From the NCBI RefSeq assembly GCF_036194065.1, contig NZ_CP108097.1:239921-303920 (forward strand): DNA of 64,000 nucleotides, given 5' to 3'. Positions 7,374-16,787 of this stretch are shown one piece after another (positions within the stretch are counted from its first letter, which is position 1; each line of letters opens with the position of its first letter). A program made the position numbers and the translations under genes. Source of the DNA: Streptomyces sp. NBC_00239 (lineage in GTDB: Bacteria > Actinomycetota > Actinomycetes > Streptomycetales > Streptomycetaceae). The notes under the pieces were generated by a model. It did no database searches. It worked only from the letters and a program-made list of their open reading frames with translations, and was not told the origin of the DNA.

Positions 7374-9029
7374 GTGACAACGCTCGCAGCGGGGGTCGCA
7401 CAGGCTCTCGCCGACAGTGGCATACGGCACGCCTTCGGGGTGGTGGGCGGCGGCAACATCCTGGCCACGGCCGCCCTGACCGCGCACGGCGTGCACTACA
7501 CGGCCGCCCGCCACGAAGGCGGCGCGATGGCCATGGCCGACGCCTACTACCGGGTGTCGGGGGAGGTCGCGGTGTGCACCACGACCCACGGCCCGGGCCT
7601 GGCCAACATCGCCACCCCGCTGGCCGAAGCGGTCAAGAACCGCAGCGCGGTGGTCCTGCTGTGCGGGGACGCACCCGTGGCGGGCCGGCGCCCGCACGAC
7701 ATCGACCAGAGCGCGTTCGCGGCCTCGCTGGGGGTGGCCGTCGTACGGCTGACCGACCCGGCGACGGCCCGCGCGCAGGCCGCGGCCGCGGTGCGCAGGG
7801 CCGCGGACGAGCAGTGCCCGGTGGCGCTGTTCCTGCCCGGCGACCTGCTCGCGGCGCCGCTGCCCGAACCGGAGCCGGCCGCCCTCGCCGCGCACCTGCC
7901 CGCCGCCTCGCTGCGGCCGGCGGCGGAGCCCGACGCCGTGCACGCGGTGATCGACGCGCTGGCCGGCGCCCGCCGCCCGCTGCTGCTGGCCGGGCTCGGC
8001 GCCTGGCGGGCGCAGGCCGGGAAGATCCTCACGGAGCTCGGGGACCGCCTGGGCGCGCTGTACGCGACGACCGTCATGGCCAACGGCCTGTTCGACGACA
8101 CCCCCTGGTCGCTGGGCGTGTGCGGCGGTTTCGCCTCGCCGCCGTCGGCCGGCCTGATCGAGCAGGCCGACGTGGTGGTCGTGTTCGGGGCCCGGCTGGA
8201 CACCTTCACCCTGCACGGCGGCCGGCTGCCCGGCCCGCACGCCACCGTCGTCCAGGTGGACACGGCCGACGCGCCGACGTCCGACCGCGTCGACCTGTGG
8301 GTGCGCGGCGACGCGGCGATGGTCGCCGCGCAGCTGCTGGACTGCGTGGACCGCGCGAAGGTGCCGGTGTCGGGCTGGCGGGAGGAGGCCGCGGCCGAGA
8401 TCGCGGCCGGCGGCTGGCCGGCGCAGCCGTACGAGGACGCCGGCACGGCGGACCGCATCGACCCGCGCACCCTGACCTCGGCGCTGGCCCGGCTGCTGCC
8501 GGACGACCGCACCGTCATCACGGACGGCGGCCACTTCATCGGCTGGCCGGCCATGTACTGGAGCGTGCCCGACCCGGCCGGACTGGTCTTCACCGGCGCC
8601 TCGTTCCAGACCATCGGCCTGGGCTTCGCGGGTGCGGTGGGCGCCGCGGTGGGCCGGCCCGATCGTACGGCGGTCCTCGCGGTCGGCGACGGCGGGGCGC
8701 TGATGGGCCTGCCCGAGCTGGACACGCTGATCCGCACGGCCCGCTCGGCGCTCGTGGTGGTGTACGACGACGCCTCGTACGGGTTCGAGGAGCACATGTA
8801 CCTGCCGCAGGGCGCCGACCCGCGCACCACCGGCTTCGCCGACACCGACTTCGCGGGGGTGGCCCGGGCGCTGGGCGCCGAGGCCGCCACCGTCCGGGTG
8901 CCCGCCGACCTGGACGCCGTACGGGCCTGGCTGGGCGCGGGCGGCCGGGGCACCCTGGTCCTCGACTGCAAGATCGTCACCGAGGTGATCGCGCCGTACC
9001 TGGCGGACCTGCTGGGGGTGCCCCGCTGA
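7374..9029 (+). CDS. Thiamine-diphosphate-dependent enzyme (acetolactate synthase/decarboxylase superfamily)
   Basis: A 551-residue three-domain ThDP enzyme. The Pyr domain has FGVVGGGNILATAALTAHGVHYTAARHEGGAMAMADAYYRVSG, with the conserved catalytic Glu in RHEGGAM. A central Rossmann-like domain follows, then a PP domain with GDGGALMGLPELDTLIRT. The metal-binding motif is GDG followed 24 residues later by DD, where most relatives have N(N); Asp can still coordinate Mg but the change is unusual. The GTG start at 7374 follows GGAGG by six bases. Overall it resembles acetolactate synthase, benzoylformate decarboxylase and phosphonopyruvate decarboxylase relatives. It could decarboxylate or carboligate an aryl-alpha-keto acid for the peripheral group; the real substrate is unknown. 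Confidence 0.8.
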   Translation: MTTLAAGVAQALADSGIRHAFGVVGGGNILATAALTAHGVHYTAARHEGGAMAMADAYYRVSGEVAVCTTTHGPGLANIATPLAEAVKNRSAVVLLCGDAPVAGRRPHDIDQSAFAASLGVAVVRLTDPATARAQAAAAVRRAADEQCPVALFLPGDLLAAPLPEPEPAALAAHLPAASLRPAAEPDAVHAVIDALAGARRPLLLAGLGAWRAQAGKILTELGDRLGALYATTVMANGLFDDTPWSLGVCGGFASPPSAGLIEQADVVVVFGARLDTFTLHGGRLPGPHATVVQVDTADAPTSDRVDLWVRGDAAMVAAQLLDCVDRAKVPVSGWREEAAAEIAAGGWPAQPYEDAGTADRIDPRTLTSALARLLPDDRTVITDGGHFIGWPAMYWSVPDPAGLVFTGASFQTIGLGFAGAVGAAVGRPDRTAVLAVGDGGALMGLPELDTLIRTARSALVVVYDDASYGFEEHMYLPQGADPRTTGFADTDFAGVARALGAEAATVRVPADLDAVRAWLGAGGRGTLVLDCKIVTEVIAPYLADLLGVPR

Positions 9030-9100
9030 CGGTCCGGGGATGCCCCGCTGACCGGGGTCCCGGGCGGGTCCGGTGACCCGTCCGGTCCCGGGCCCGGGGC

Positions 9101-10681
9101 TCAGTTGCCGAACATGCCGTTCCTGATGTCCCGGAACTCCTCGAAGGAGTTGAGGTCGGGGACGGTCCAGCCGTCGAGGTCGTACTCGCCCAGGCACTGG
9201 TCGACGAACGCCTTGTACTCGTCGAGCTGCCCGGACGCCGACTGGGCGAACAGCAGCTCGGCGCGCACGGCCTCGTGGTTGCCGGCGTAGTTGCGCTCGT
9301 ACAGCTCGTGCCGGCCGCCGAACTCGGTGCCGACGGCGTCCCACAGGAGCTTGAGGACCTTGACGCGCTCGACGGCCTCGATGCCGCCCGAGCCGCGGAC
9401 GTACTTGTCGAGGTACGGGCGGATCTCGGGGTTCTTGAAGTCGTCGGCGCTGGAGTTGAGGTAGATCAGGCCGCTGGCGACGTCCTGCTGGACGATCTCC
9501 TTGATGCGCGGGTAGCCGATCTGCATGAACCACCGGTACGCCATCCCGTACTGCGGGTTGGGCAGCACCGCGCCGTTCTTCCACTTCACCGGGTTGCGGG
9601 CGGCGGCGTCGGACAGGCCCCAGAAGAGGTTGCGCCAGGCGAGGACCTCGCCGAGGCGGGTCTGTACCCCGCGGAAGTCCTGGGTGCCGGTGATCTCCAG
9701 GGCCTTGGCGAGGGCCCCGGCGATGAACTCCAGCTTGACGGCGAGGCGGGTGCAGCCGTGGAAGGTGAAGCGCTCCATGAAGCCGGACTGCCCGGAGAAC
9801 ATCTGGATCTTGCCGATGTCCCCGTAGATGAACACGTCCTCCCAGGGGATGAGCACCTTGTCGAGGACGAGGATGGTGTCGTTCTCGTCGAGTCGGGAGG
9901 AGAGCGGGTAGTCGAAGGGGCTGCCCATGACCGCGGAGGTGGCGGTGTAGGAGGGGCGGCAGATCAGCTTCACGCCGCGGGCGCCGGTGGGGATGGTCGC
10001 CACCAGGGCGAACTCCTTGTTCTTCACCGGCAGCCCGTAGTGGGCGATGAAGTTGTGGTGGGTGAGCGCCGAGCCGGTGGCGACGACCTTGGCGCCGCTG
10101 ACGATCAGGCCGGCGTCGGTCTCCTTCTCCACGTGCACGAAGACGTCCTTGACCTGGTCCGGCGGCAGGCTCCGGTCGACCGGCGGGTGCACGATCGCGT
10201 GGTTCCAGTAGAGGACCTTCTCCTGCGACTCCTTGTACCAGCGGCGGGCGTTGTCGGAGTACGGGGCGTAGAAGTCGGCGTTGGCGCCGAGGGTGCCGAG
10301 GAAGGCGGCCTTGTAGTCGGGGCTGCGGCCCATCCAGCCGTAGCTCATCCGGGACCAGGCGGCGATGGCCTGCTGGTCGGCGACGAGGTCCTCGGCGCTG
10401 CGCGGGGTGGTGAAGAAGCGGTGGGTGTAGCCGTTGCCGCTGTCGGTGGGGCAGGTCAGCACCGGCTTGGTCTTCGGGTCGTGCAGGGCGTCGTAGAGCC
10501 GCGCAGTCATCGCCACCGGGTTGGCGAACGCCGGATGGGTGGTGAGGTCCTTGACCCGCTCGCCGTAGATGAACACCTCGCGGTCGTCGCGCAGGCTCTC
10601 CACGTACTCCGCGCCGGTCAGGGGCCGGGTGGCAGGGGCGGCCTGGTCGCGCGCGGCATCGGGACGGTTCTCGTCGGTCAT
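9101..10681 (-). CDS. FADH2-dependent aromatic hydroxylase, HpaB/SgcC family
   Basis: A 526-residue protein of the 4-hydroxyphenylacetate 3-monooxygenase large-component family. Family features are [31 protein letters not shown] at the N-terminus, [12 protein letters not shown], the flavin-site stretch [28 protein letters not shown], and [12 protein letters not shown]. Length and sequence style match SgcC, which hydroxylates beta-tyrosine while it is tethered to a carrier protein. The ATG at 10681 follows GAGAGGGA; the longer frame to 11101 is an upstream extension without support. It needs reduced FAD from a separate reductase, and the E6-like reductase at 35.3-35.9 kb is a candidate. A copy of the 16-bp motif lies about 92 bases upstream. 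Confidence 0.9.
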   Translation of the reverse strand: MTDENRPDAARDQAAPATRPLTGAEYVESLRDDREVFIYGERVKDLTTHPAFANPVAMTARLYDALHDPKTKPVLTCPTDSGNGYTHRFFTTPRSAEDLVADQQAIAAWSRMSYGWMGRSPDYKAAFLGTLGANADFYAPYSDNARRWYKESQEKVLYWNHAIVHPPVDRSLPPDQVKDVFVHVEKETDAGLIVSGAKVVATGSALTHHNFIAHYGLPVKNKEFALVATIPTGARGVKLICRPSYTATSAVMGSPFDYPLSSRLDENDTILVLDKVLIPWEDVFIYGDIGKIQMFSGQSGFMERFTFHGCTRLAVKLEFIAGALAKALEITGTQDFRGVQTRLGEVLAWRNLFWGLSDAAARNPVKWKNGAVLPNPQYGMAYRWFMQIGYPRIKEIVQQDVASGLIYLNSSADDFKNPEIRPYLDKYVRGSGGIEAVERVKVLKLLWDAVGTEFGGRHELYERNYAGNHEAVRAELLFAQSASGQLDEYKAFVDQCLGEYDLDGWTVPDLNSFEEFRDIRNGMFGN

Positions 10682-10772
10682 TGACAGATTCCCTCTCGGC
10701 GGCCGGCAGGACAGGGAGCGCCGCGGGGGCGGACGCGCCGGGTCCTCATCGTGGCAGTCGCCCCAGGCCGGG

Positions 10773-10864
10773 GCTTCTTTCTGATTGCCCACCTGGGCCG
10801 GCGGGGCCGCTGCGCGCGCGGGCCCGGGCCGCCGGGCGGGCCAACAGCGCAATCCAGAAGGTGA
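10773..10864. promoter_or_regulatory. Inverted pair of the 16-bp cluster motif
   Basis: GCTTCTTTCTGATTGC at 10773-10788 faces the minus-strand HpaB-like gene; it is the more divergent of the two, about 12 of 16 matching. GCAATCCAGAAGGTGA at 10849-10864 faces the plus-strand operon starting at 10935, 71 bases away. Confidence 0.5.
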
Positions 10865-10934
10865 CCGGCCCGCTCCGTCGGTGTGACGGTCTGGCGGTAC
10901 CCCGATCCTCACCGCCCCGGTCCTGGAGGAAACG

Positions 10935-12116
10935 ATGCCCAACGCCGTCATCCCGACTCGTGCCCAGCTCGTGCAGCGGGCCGCCGAACTGGCACCGGTG
11001 CTCAAGAAGTTCGCGGCGCAGGCCGAAGCGGACCGGCGACTGCACGACGACACGATCGAGGCGCTGACCGAGGCCGGCTTCTTCAAGCTGCGGGTCCCCA
11101 AGCGGTACGGGGGCTACGAGACCGACACGCGCACGCTCGTCGACGTCGCCGCCGAACTGGGGCGCGCGGACGGCGCGACGGCGTGGACCACGTCCGTGTA
11201 CTGGATCCCGACCTTCATGACCGCCATGTTCCCGGACGCCGTCCAGGACGAGGTGTTCAGCACTCCCGACGTGCGCATCTGCGGCACGCTCAGCCCGTCC
11301 GCGCAGGCCGCCCCGGCCCCGGGCGGCATCGTCGTCAACGGCAAGTGGAGCTTCGTCAGCGGCGCCCACCACAGCCACTGGCAGGAGATCGTCGCGGTGC
11401 TGTTCGGCGCCGACGGCCCGCCGCAGCCCATCATGGCGCTGGTCCCGATCGGCGACCTGCAGATCGTGGACGACTGGCACACCTCGGGGCTGCGCGGCAC
11501 CGGCAGCGTCAGCACCGTCGCCCAGGACCTGTTCATCCCGCAGGAGCGGGTGCTGCCGCTCGGCGCGGTCCTCCAGGGCCAGTACGCCTCCGAGCTGAAC
11601 AGGGACAACCCCGTCTACCGCACCCCGCTGCTGCCCGTCGCGTCCGCGTCGTCCGTCGGCACCGTCCTGGGTCTGGCCCGCGCCGCGAAGGACGCGTTCC
11701 TGGAGCGCGTGACCTCCCGCGGGATCACGTACACCGGCTACGAGAAGCAGGCCGAGGCTCCGATCACGCACCACCAGGTCGCCGAGGCCACGCTCAAGAC
11801 CGACCAGGCCGAGTTCCACGCGCACCGACTGTCCGGGCTCGTCGACTCCAAGGGCGAGTCGGGTGCCGAGTGGTCGCTGGAGGAGCGGGCCCGGGCCCGG
11901 GCGGACATGGGCGCGGTGGTCCGCCTCGCCAAGGAGGCCGTGGACATCTTCGCGAGCGCCGGCGGCGGCTCGTCGATCTACTCGGACGCCCCGCTGCAGC
12001 GCATCACCCGGGACATCCAGGCCGTCAGCCTGCACGCGCTGATGAACCCGAACACCAACAGCGAGCTCTACGGCCGGATCCTGCTCGGCCAGGAGCCCAA
12101 CACCCTCTACATCTGA
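10935..12116 (+). CDS. Acyl-CoA-dehydrogenase-fold flavin monooxygenase
   Basis: A 393-residue protein with the acyl-CoA dehydrogenase fold, closest in style to reduced-flavin-dependent monooxygenases such as HsaA and DszC. Seen are [46 protein letters not shown] (N-terminal helical domain), [19 protein letters not shown] (middle beta domain) and a C-terminal four-helix bundle with [17 protein letters not shown]. The catalytic Glu of true dehydrogenases is not evident. It heads a three-gene plus-strand operon with the SgcJ-like and FAD-oxidoreductase genes (gaps of 49 and 31 bases). A paralogue lies at 22.1-23.3 kb. It probably oxygenates an aromatic or carrier-bound substrate using FADH2 supplied by a reductase. 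Confidence 0.8.
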   Translation: MPNAVIPTRAQLVQRAAELAPVLKKFAAQAEADRRLHDDTIEALTEAGFFKLRVPKRYGGYETDTRTLVDVAAELGRADGATAWTTSVYWIPTFMTAMFPDAVQDEVFSTPDVRICGTLSPSAQAAPAPGGIVVNGKWSFVSGAHHSHWQEIVAVLFGADGPPQPIMALVPIGDLQIVDDWHTSGLRGTGSVSTVAQDLFIPQERVLPLGAVLQGQYASELNRDNPVYRTPLLPVASASSVGTVLGLARAAKDAFLERVTSRGITYTGYEKQAEAPITHHQVAEATLKTDQAEFHAHRLSGLVDSKGESGAEWSLEERARARADMGAVVRLAKEAVDIFASAGGGSSIYSDAPLQRITRDIQAVSLHALMNPNTNSELYGRILLGQEPNTLYI

Positions 12117-12165
12117 CGCCCGGCCCCGCCTCCGCCCCGCCCACCGTAGAAGGAGCACTCCTGCC

Positions 12166-12594
12166 ATGACCGACACCACGCAGAACGCCACGGCCGAGCC
12201 GAGCGACCAGGACAAGGCGGCCATCGCCGCCATCCCGCAGCGGATCGTCGCCGCCTGGGAGAAGTACGACGCCGACGCCTTCGCCGAGGTGTTCACCCCC
12301 GAGGGGACGCTGATCCTGCCGGGCGTCTTCGAGCAGGGACGCGAGGCCATCCGCGCCTTCGTCGCCGCCGCCTGGGCCGGCCCGTTCAAGGGCACCCGGG
12401 TCACCGGCGCCCCGGTCAACATCCGCTTCGCCGGCCCCGAGGCCGGGATCGTGATCACGCAGGGCGGCATCCTCAACCCCGGCGCGGACGAGCTGACCCC
12501 CGAGCGCTCCGTCAACGCCTCCTGGGTCGTCGTCAAGCGCGACGGCCAGTGGTACCTCGGCGCGTACCAGAACACCCCGCGCTACGCCGCGTGA
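12166..12594 (+). CDS. SgcJ/EcaC-type SnoaL-like protein
   Basis: A 142-residue NTF2/SnoaL-like alpha+beta protein. AAIAAIPQRIVAAWEKYDADAFAEVFTPEGTLILPGVFEQGREAIRAFV is characteristic of the SgcJ/EcaC family (DUF4440-like), and a C-terminal ASWVVVKRDGQWYLGAYQNTPR strand completes the fold. SgcJ and NCS-Orf16 are enediyne-cluster members of this family with known structures but no assigned reaction, so presence here supports the enediyne assignment. RBS GAAGGAG precedes the ATG. It sits between the acyl-CoA-dehydrogenase-like monooxygenase and the FAD oxidoreductase in a tight operon. Confidence 0.85.
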   Translation: MTDTTQNATAEPSDQDKAAIAAIPQRIVAAWEKYDADAFAEVFTPEGTLILPGVFEQGREAIRAFVAAAWAGPFKGTRVTGAPVNIRFAGPEAGIVITQGGILNPGADELTPERSVNASWVVVKRDGQWYLGAYQNTPRYAA

Positions 12595-12625
12595 CCGGCA
12601 GACGAACTTCAGAAAGGTGGTCAGG

Positions 12626-13999
12626 ATGGCCGGCCAGATAGGCGAGCGCGCGATCGTGCTCGGCGGCAGCATGGCGGGACTCATCGCGGCGCGGGTCCTG
12701 TCGGACTCGTACGGCGAGGTCCTCATCGTCGATCGCGACGCGCTGACCGGGAGCGATGCCCGGCGCGGCGTCCCGCAGGGAAACCACGTCCACGGGCTGC
12801 TCGCCGCCGGCCAGCAGATCCTGGAGGAGCTGTTCCCCGGTTTCACCCAGGGTGCCGTCGACTCCGGCATCCCCACGGGTGACCTGGGCGAGCTGCGCTG
12901 GTACTTCAGCGGGAAGCGGCTGAGCCCGTCCACCACCGGATGCCTGTGCGTCTCGGCGGCCCGGCCGGTGCTGGAGGACCGGGTCCGCGAGCACGTGCTG
13001 GCGACGCCGGGCATCAAGGTGCTCGACCGGCACTCCATCGACGCCCTCGTGACCGACGAGGACGGCACCCACGTCACCGGGGTCACCGTCACCCCGCAGG
13101 GCGACGGCACGGCGGCGTCGTACTCGCTGACCGCCGACCTCGTCATCGACGCCACGGGCCGCGCCTCGCGGACCCCGGTGTGGCTGGAGGAGCTGGGGTA
13201 CGAGCGGCCCGACGAGGACCGCGTCAAGATCGACCTCAGCTACACGACCCGGAAGTTCCGGCTGCCCGACGAGTCGATCCTGAACGGCGACCTGTCGATC
13301 AACCCGGTCTCCGGTCCGGCCACCCGCCGCGGCGCGTTCTTCTCGCGGATCCAGGACGGTCTGTGCGCGGTCTCCCTCACCGGCGTCCTGGGCGACAGCG
13401 CCCCGGCCGACCTCGAGGGCTTCCTCGCCTGGACGCAGACCCTGCCGGTCACCGACGTGTACGACGTCCTCAAGGACGCCGAGCCCGTCGACGACGGCGC
13501 GACCTTCAAGTACCCGGCGAGCGTGCGGCGCCACTACGAGCGGCTCGACCGGTTCCCGGGCGGGTACCTGGTGCTCGGCGACGCCGCGTGCAGCTTCAAC
13601 CCGGTGTACGGGCAGGGCATGACGGTCGCGGCGCAGGAGGCGATCGTGCTGCGCGAGCACCTGGGCCGCGGCCCGGTCGACGCGCTCGCGTTCTTCGGCG
13701 ACATCAACAACGTCATCGAAGTGCCGTGGACGTTCTCGGCCGGCGGCGACCTCGGCTTCCCCGAGGTCGAGGGCGAGCGGACCCCCGAGGTCGTCATGGG
13801 CGGCATGTACATGGCCAAGCTGCAGGCCGCGGCGACCGTGGACCCGTACGTCACCGGCACGTTCATGCGGGTCGCCGGCCTGGTCGACCCCCCGCAGAAC
13901 CTCTTCAGCCCCAAGATGCTCTACCGCGTCCTGCGCGGCGCCAAGCAGGCCGCCCTCCAGTCCGCACAGGAAGCCCCCCAGCAGACGGCGGCCGCGTAA
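12626..13999 (+). CDS. FAD-dependent oxidoreductase (hydroxylase-like)
   Basis: A 457-residue class A flavoprotein-like enzyme. RAIVLGGSMAGLIAARVLSDSYGEVLIVDRD at the N-terminus is the dinucleotide-binding GxGxxG-type motif (here GGSMAG). VIDATGRASRTPVWLEELG is the mid-protein DG/ATG motif, and GYLVLGDAACSFNPVYGQGMTVAAQEA is the second FAD-binding GD motif. There is no W-x-W-x-I-P sequence, so a flavin halogenase is unlikely. The ATG at 12626 follows AAAGGTGG; the frame starts nine bases earlier. It is the last gene of the operon from 10935, followed by a strong hairpin. Likely a monooxygenase or dehydrogenase acting on the peripheral group or core. Confidence 0.8.
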   Translation: MAGQIGERAIVLGGSMAGLIAARVLSDSYGEVLIVDRDALTGSDARRGVPQGNHVHGLLAAGQQILEELFPGFTQGAVDSGIPTGDLGELRWYFSGKRLSPSTTGCLCVSAARPVLEDRVREHVLATPGIKVLDRHSIDALVTDEDGTHVTGVTVTPQGDGTAASYSLTADLVIDATGRASRTPVWLEELGYERPDEDRVKIDLSYTTRKFRLPDESILNGDLSINPVSGPATRRGAFFSRIQDGLCAVSLTGVLGDSAPADLEGFLAWTQTLPVTDVYDVLKDAEPVDDGATFKYPASVRRHYERLDRFPGGYLVLGDAACSFNPVYGQGMTVAAQEAIVLREHLGRGPVDALAFFGDINNVIEVPWTFSAGGDLGFPEVEGERTPEVVMGGMYMAKLQAAATVDPYVTGTFMRVAGLVDPPQNLFSPKMLYRVLRGAKQAALQSAQEAPQQTAAA

Positions 14000-14021
14000 C
14001 GGCTCCCGCCGCACAACACAC

Positions 14022-14063
14022 CGCCCCCTTCCGTCCACACCCACTGCGGGACGGAAGGGGGCG
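14022..14063. terminator. Hairpin terminator after the FAD-oxidoreductase operon
   Basis: A perfect 15-bp inverted repeat (14022-14036 with 14049-14063) with a 12-nt loop lies 22 bases after the stop codon, between converging genes. Confidence 0.75.
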
Positions 14064-14129
14064 CCCCCGCATGTGCCCCCGCGACCGCGAACCCCCAGCC
14101 CCACCTGGGGGTACCCCCGGACGAAGTCT

Positions 14130-14165
14130 GGGGGAGTTTGAGGCGCGGGTCCGGGCGGAGCCCGG
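14130..14165. repeat. Single copy of a Streptomyces intergenic repeat
   Basis: GGAGTTTGAGGCGCGGGTCCGGGCGGAGCCC-like sequence near 14133-14163 is one copy of the short intergenic repeat that also occurs in multiple copies at 49.4 and 51.9-52.1 kb. It is commonly seen between converging genes in Streptomyces. Confidence 0.5.
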
Positions 14166-14211
14166 TGCCCGGCGCCGGCCGGGGTGGGCCGGGATCAGCG
14201 CCCGGCCGGGC

Positions 14212-15252
14212 TCAGCGCCCGATCTCCACCGTCAGGACGGTGTCCAGCGCCCGCAGGAAGTCCGCCGCGTCGAACATCGCCCCGGCGGACGCCACCCCCT
14301 CGACCCGGGCCCGCCCGGCCAGGAGCCGGGCCACGGCCTCGACCGCCAACGGCGCGGTGACCGCGTAGATGTCCCGCCCGCGCGCCGTCGCCCGACGCTC
14401 ACCGCCGCCCGCGGCGATCCGCACGTCCACCACGAACGTCTGGTCGGAGCGCCCCAACTCATCGGCGGCCCGCGGCCCCGGCGTGTCCTGCCCCGACAGG
14501 TCCCGCAGGTCCCGCGCCGCCTCGACGCTCATGTGGGTCCGCACCTCCGGCACGGCCAGATGGCTGGGCACGGTGACGACATCGGCCATCGTGAAGTCCG
14601 CGACGACCGCGCGCCGCCCGAGCGGCTCGGGGAAGACCCACTCCTGCTCCACCGGCCGCTCCTCGTGGTACTGGAGCGCGCCGTCCGCGAACCGCACCCG
14701 GCGCCCGGCGCGCCGCTCGTGCGAGACCTGCCCGGCGATCCGCGTGCCCGGCGTCGGGTGCCAGCTGTTCAGCCCGTACGCGACCTGCACCGCGTCCGCG
14801 CCGGTCAGCTCCCCCATCGCCGCGGTCACCAGCAGGTCGCCGAGGCCCCCGTAGAACGCCATCGCCGGCACCACCGGGACGCCCGCCTCCCGGGCCGCGT
14901 CCGCGTACCGGTCGAACATCGCGGCGTTCGCCTCGATCTCGGCCGCGACGTCGACGTACGGGATGCCCGCGCGCAGCGCCGCCTCGACGACCGGGCCGGC
15001 GGTGACGGCGAACGGTCCGGCGCAGTTGACGACGGCCGCGGCCCCGGCCAGCGCCCGGTCCAGCGCGTCCGCGTCGTCCACGGCGGCGGGCCGTACCGCC
15101 ACGTCCGGCCGCTCGGCGGCCAGCGCCTCCAGCCGGTCGGCGTCGCGCCCGGAGACGATGACGGCGAAGCCGCGCCGCAGGAGTTCCACGACGACGAACC
15201 GGCCGGTGTGCCCCGTGGCCCCGTAGACGACCACCGCAGTCTTCGCGCTCAT
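14212..15252 (-). CDS. Saccharopine-dehydrogenase-like NAD(P)-binding protein
   Basis: A 346-residue protein. TAVVVYGATGHTGRFVVVELLRRGFAVIVSGRDADRLEALAAERP is an N-terminal Rossmann fold with a GATGHTG nucleotide loop. VVNCAGPFAVTAGPVVEAALRAGIPYVDVAAEIE is the family-typical continuation (saccharopine dehydrogenase-like/trans-acting enoyl reductase group). The start could be GTG 15255 or ATG 15252. It is divergent from the GlxA-like regulator and is the regulator's most obvious target. No copy of the 16-bp cluster motif lies nearby, so it is probably not part of the enediyne regulon. The reaction is unknown. Confidence 0.75.
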   Translation of the reverse strand: MSAKTAVVVYGATGHTGRFVVVELLRRGFAVIVSGRDADRLEALAAERPDVAVRPAAVDDADALDRALAGAAAVVNCAGPFAVTAGPVVEAALRAGIPYVDVAAEIEANAAMFDRYADAAREAGVPVVPAMAFYGGLGDLLVTAAMGELTGADAVQVAYGLNSWHPTPGTRIAGQVSHERRAGRRVRFADGALQYHEERPVEQEWVFPEPLGRRAVVADFTMADVVTVPSHLAVPEVRTHMSVEAARDLRDLSGQDTPGPRAADELGRSDQTFVVDVRIAAGGGERRATARGRDIYAVTAPLAVEAVARLLAGRARVEGVASAGAMFDAADFLRALDTVLTVEIGR

Positions 15253-15350
15253 CACTGTTCCCCGTTCCGTCGTTGCGTTGCCTCCAGTCTGGGCGCGTAC
15301 GGCACGGGACCGTGATGGTCCGGAACGACCTCACCCGTACACTTTCGGAC

Positions 15351-16304
15351 ATGCCCACAGTCGCCATCCCCGCCGTCGGCCGGCTCCTGCACTTCGAGCT
15401 GGCGGTGGCCTGCGAGATCTTCGGCAATCCGCCGCCGGGCGCCGAGGAGGCCTGGTACGACGTACTCCTCTGCGGGCCCGAGCCGGTGCGGGTCGGCCCG
15501 TTCACGGTGCGGCCCGAGCACGGCCTGGACCGGCTGGCGGGCGCCGACACGGTGATCGTGCCCGCGTGCGCGGACGTCGACGACCCGCTCCCTGCGGACC
15601 TGGTCGAGGCCGTACGGACGGCCCACGCGGCGGGCGCCCGTATCGCCTCGCTCTGCACGGGGGCGTTCGTCCTCGGCGCGGCCGGCCTCCTGGACGGCCG
15701 CCGGGCGACCACCCACTGGGCCCACGCCGCGGACCTGAGCGCCCGTCACCCGCTCGCCGAGGTCGACCCGGACGTCCTCTACACGGACAACGGCAGCGTG
15801 CTCACGGCCGCGGGCAAGGCGGCCGCCGTGGACCTGTGCCTGCACCTGGTCCACCTCGACCACGGCGCCGCCGTCGCCAACACGGTGGCCCGCCGCCTGG
15901 TCATGTCCCCGCACCGGGCGGGCGGCCAGGCCCAGTTCGTGGCCACCCCGGTCCAGGCCCGCGGCGACCACGCGCTCGCCCAGCTCCTCGCCTGGGCCCA
16001 ACAGCGCCTCGACCAGCCGCTGACGGTCACCGACATGGCCCGCAAGGCCAACACCAGCACCCGCCACCTCGGCCGCCAGTTCCACGCGGCGATCGGCCAG
16101 ACCCCCCTCCAGTGGCTCCTCACCCAGCGCGTCCGCCGCGCCCAGGAACTCCTCGAGTCCACCGACGACACGATCGAAGCGGTCGCCGCCGCCACCGGCA
16201 TGGGCACGGCCACCACCCTCCGCCGCCACTTCAAACGCGCGGTAGGCGTCCCCCCGGACACCTACCGCCGCACCTTCCGCCCGACCGGCACGCCGACGGG
16301 CTGA
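15351..16304 (+). CDS. GlxA-type AraC family transcriptional regulator
   Basis: A 317-residue two-domain regulator. The N-terminal 180 or so residues are a DJ-1/PfpI-like (GATase1) domain with ADTVIVPACADVDDPLP and IASLCTGAFVLGAAGLLDGRRATTHW, in which the Cys of SLCTGAF is in the nucleophile-elbow position. The C-terminal AraC domain carries two HTHs, DMARKANTSTRHLGRQFHAAIG and IEAVAAATGMGTATTLRRHFKRAVGVPPDTYRRTF. The ATG at 15351 starts right at the first beta strand. It is divergently oriented from the saccharopine-dehydrogenase-like gene with about 100 bases between them, a common arrangement for a local regulator. Confidence 0.88.
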   Translation: MPTVAIPAVGRLLHFELAVACEIFGNPPPGAEEAWYDVLLCGPEPVRVGPFTVRPEHGLDRLAGADTVIVPACADVDDPLPADLVEAVRTAHAAGARIASLCTGAFVLGAAGLLDGRRATTHWAHAADLSARHPLAEVDPDVLYTDNGSVLTAAGKAAAVDLCLHLVHLDHGAAVANTVARRLVMSPHRAGGQAQFVATPVQARGDHALAQLLAWAQQRLDQPLTVTDMARKANTSTRHLGRQFHAAIGQTPLQWLLTQRVRRAQELLESTDDTIEAVAAATGMGTATTLRRHFKRAVGVPPDTYRRTFRPTGTPTG

Positions 16305-16316
16305 CGCGTGCGCCGG

Positions 16317-16736
16317 TCAGGCGAGTTGCAGCTTCGCGGGGCGACCCGTCGATGCGGGCGGGGCCTGCCGGTAGGTCGGGAGCTTCAGGGTGGGGAGGTC
16401 ATCTGCCTGCATGCGGGCGAGGGCGGTGCGGAACGCCGCCTCCATCGCCTCGGAAGACTCGTACTTCGCCGCGAGGGGGTGAAGCCGGTACGAGTTGCCG
16501 CGGCGTTCCCCGCTGCGCGGCCTGAGCACGATGTTCAGCTCGCAGAGCGGCGCCATGAGGGCGCTGACCGCCTGCGGTGTGACGCCGTACTCGGCAGCCA
16601 TGTCCTTCTGCTGCACAGGCAGCGACCCGCCGAAATCGCTCCGGAAGACCAGGTACTGGAGAAACTTGACGGCGGCCCCCGACAACGGCAGGGCCCAGAT
16701 GCGTTCCGCGACGATCGGAGACGTGACGTTAAGCAT
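16317..16736 (-). CDS. Small winged-helix DNA-binding protein (plasmid type)
   Basis: A 139-residue protein. The middle GGSLPVQQKDMAAEYGVTPQAVSALMAPLCELNIVL is a winged helix-turn-helix of MarR/replication-regulator style, followed by a wing (RGNSYRLHPLAAKYESSEAME). The ATG at 16736 follows AGGAAGG by seven bases. It is the second gene of a pair with the 228-residue protein at 16788-17474. This pair has the same order and sizes as the pair at 61033-62204, and its sequence pattern (GGSLPVQQKDM... versus GGRILIDQATI..., YRLHPLAAKY versus YQINPMLAGY) indicates paralogy. Function is unknown; such pairs occur on Streptomyces linear plasmids. Confidence 0.7.
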   Translation of the reverse strand: MLNVTSPIVAERIWALPLSGAAVKFLQYLVFRSDFGGSLPVQQKDMAAEYGVTPQAVSALMAPLCELNIVLRPRSGERRGNSYRLHPLAAKYESSEAMEAAFRTALARMQADDLPTLKLPTYRQAPPASTGRPAKLQLA

Positions 16737-16787
16737 GGGACAGCCTTCCTCTTGAGCAGTCGCCCGCACACGGGCGCGGATGCTCTG

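Noticed and set aside
9030..9100. Terminator between the ThDP enzyme and the HpaB-like gene
   Set aside because: The gap is rich in CCCGGG-type self-complementary words, but I could not define one good stem, so it is not listed as a feature.
12626..13999. Flavin-dependent halogenase
   Set aside because: FAD-binding motifs are present but the W-x-W-x-I-P halogenase signature and catalytic Lys context are not seen.
12940..15315. 791-codon plus-strand frame across the FAD oxidoreductase and saccharopine-dehydrogenase-like genes
   Set aside because: It is a shadow frame spanning a strong terminator and two genes of opposite orientation.
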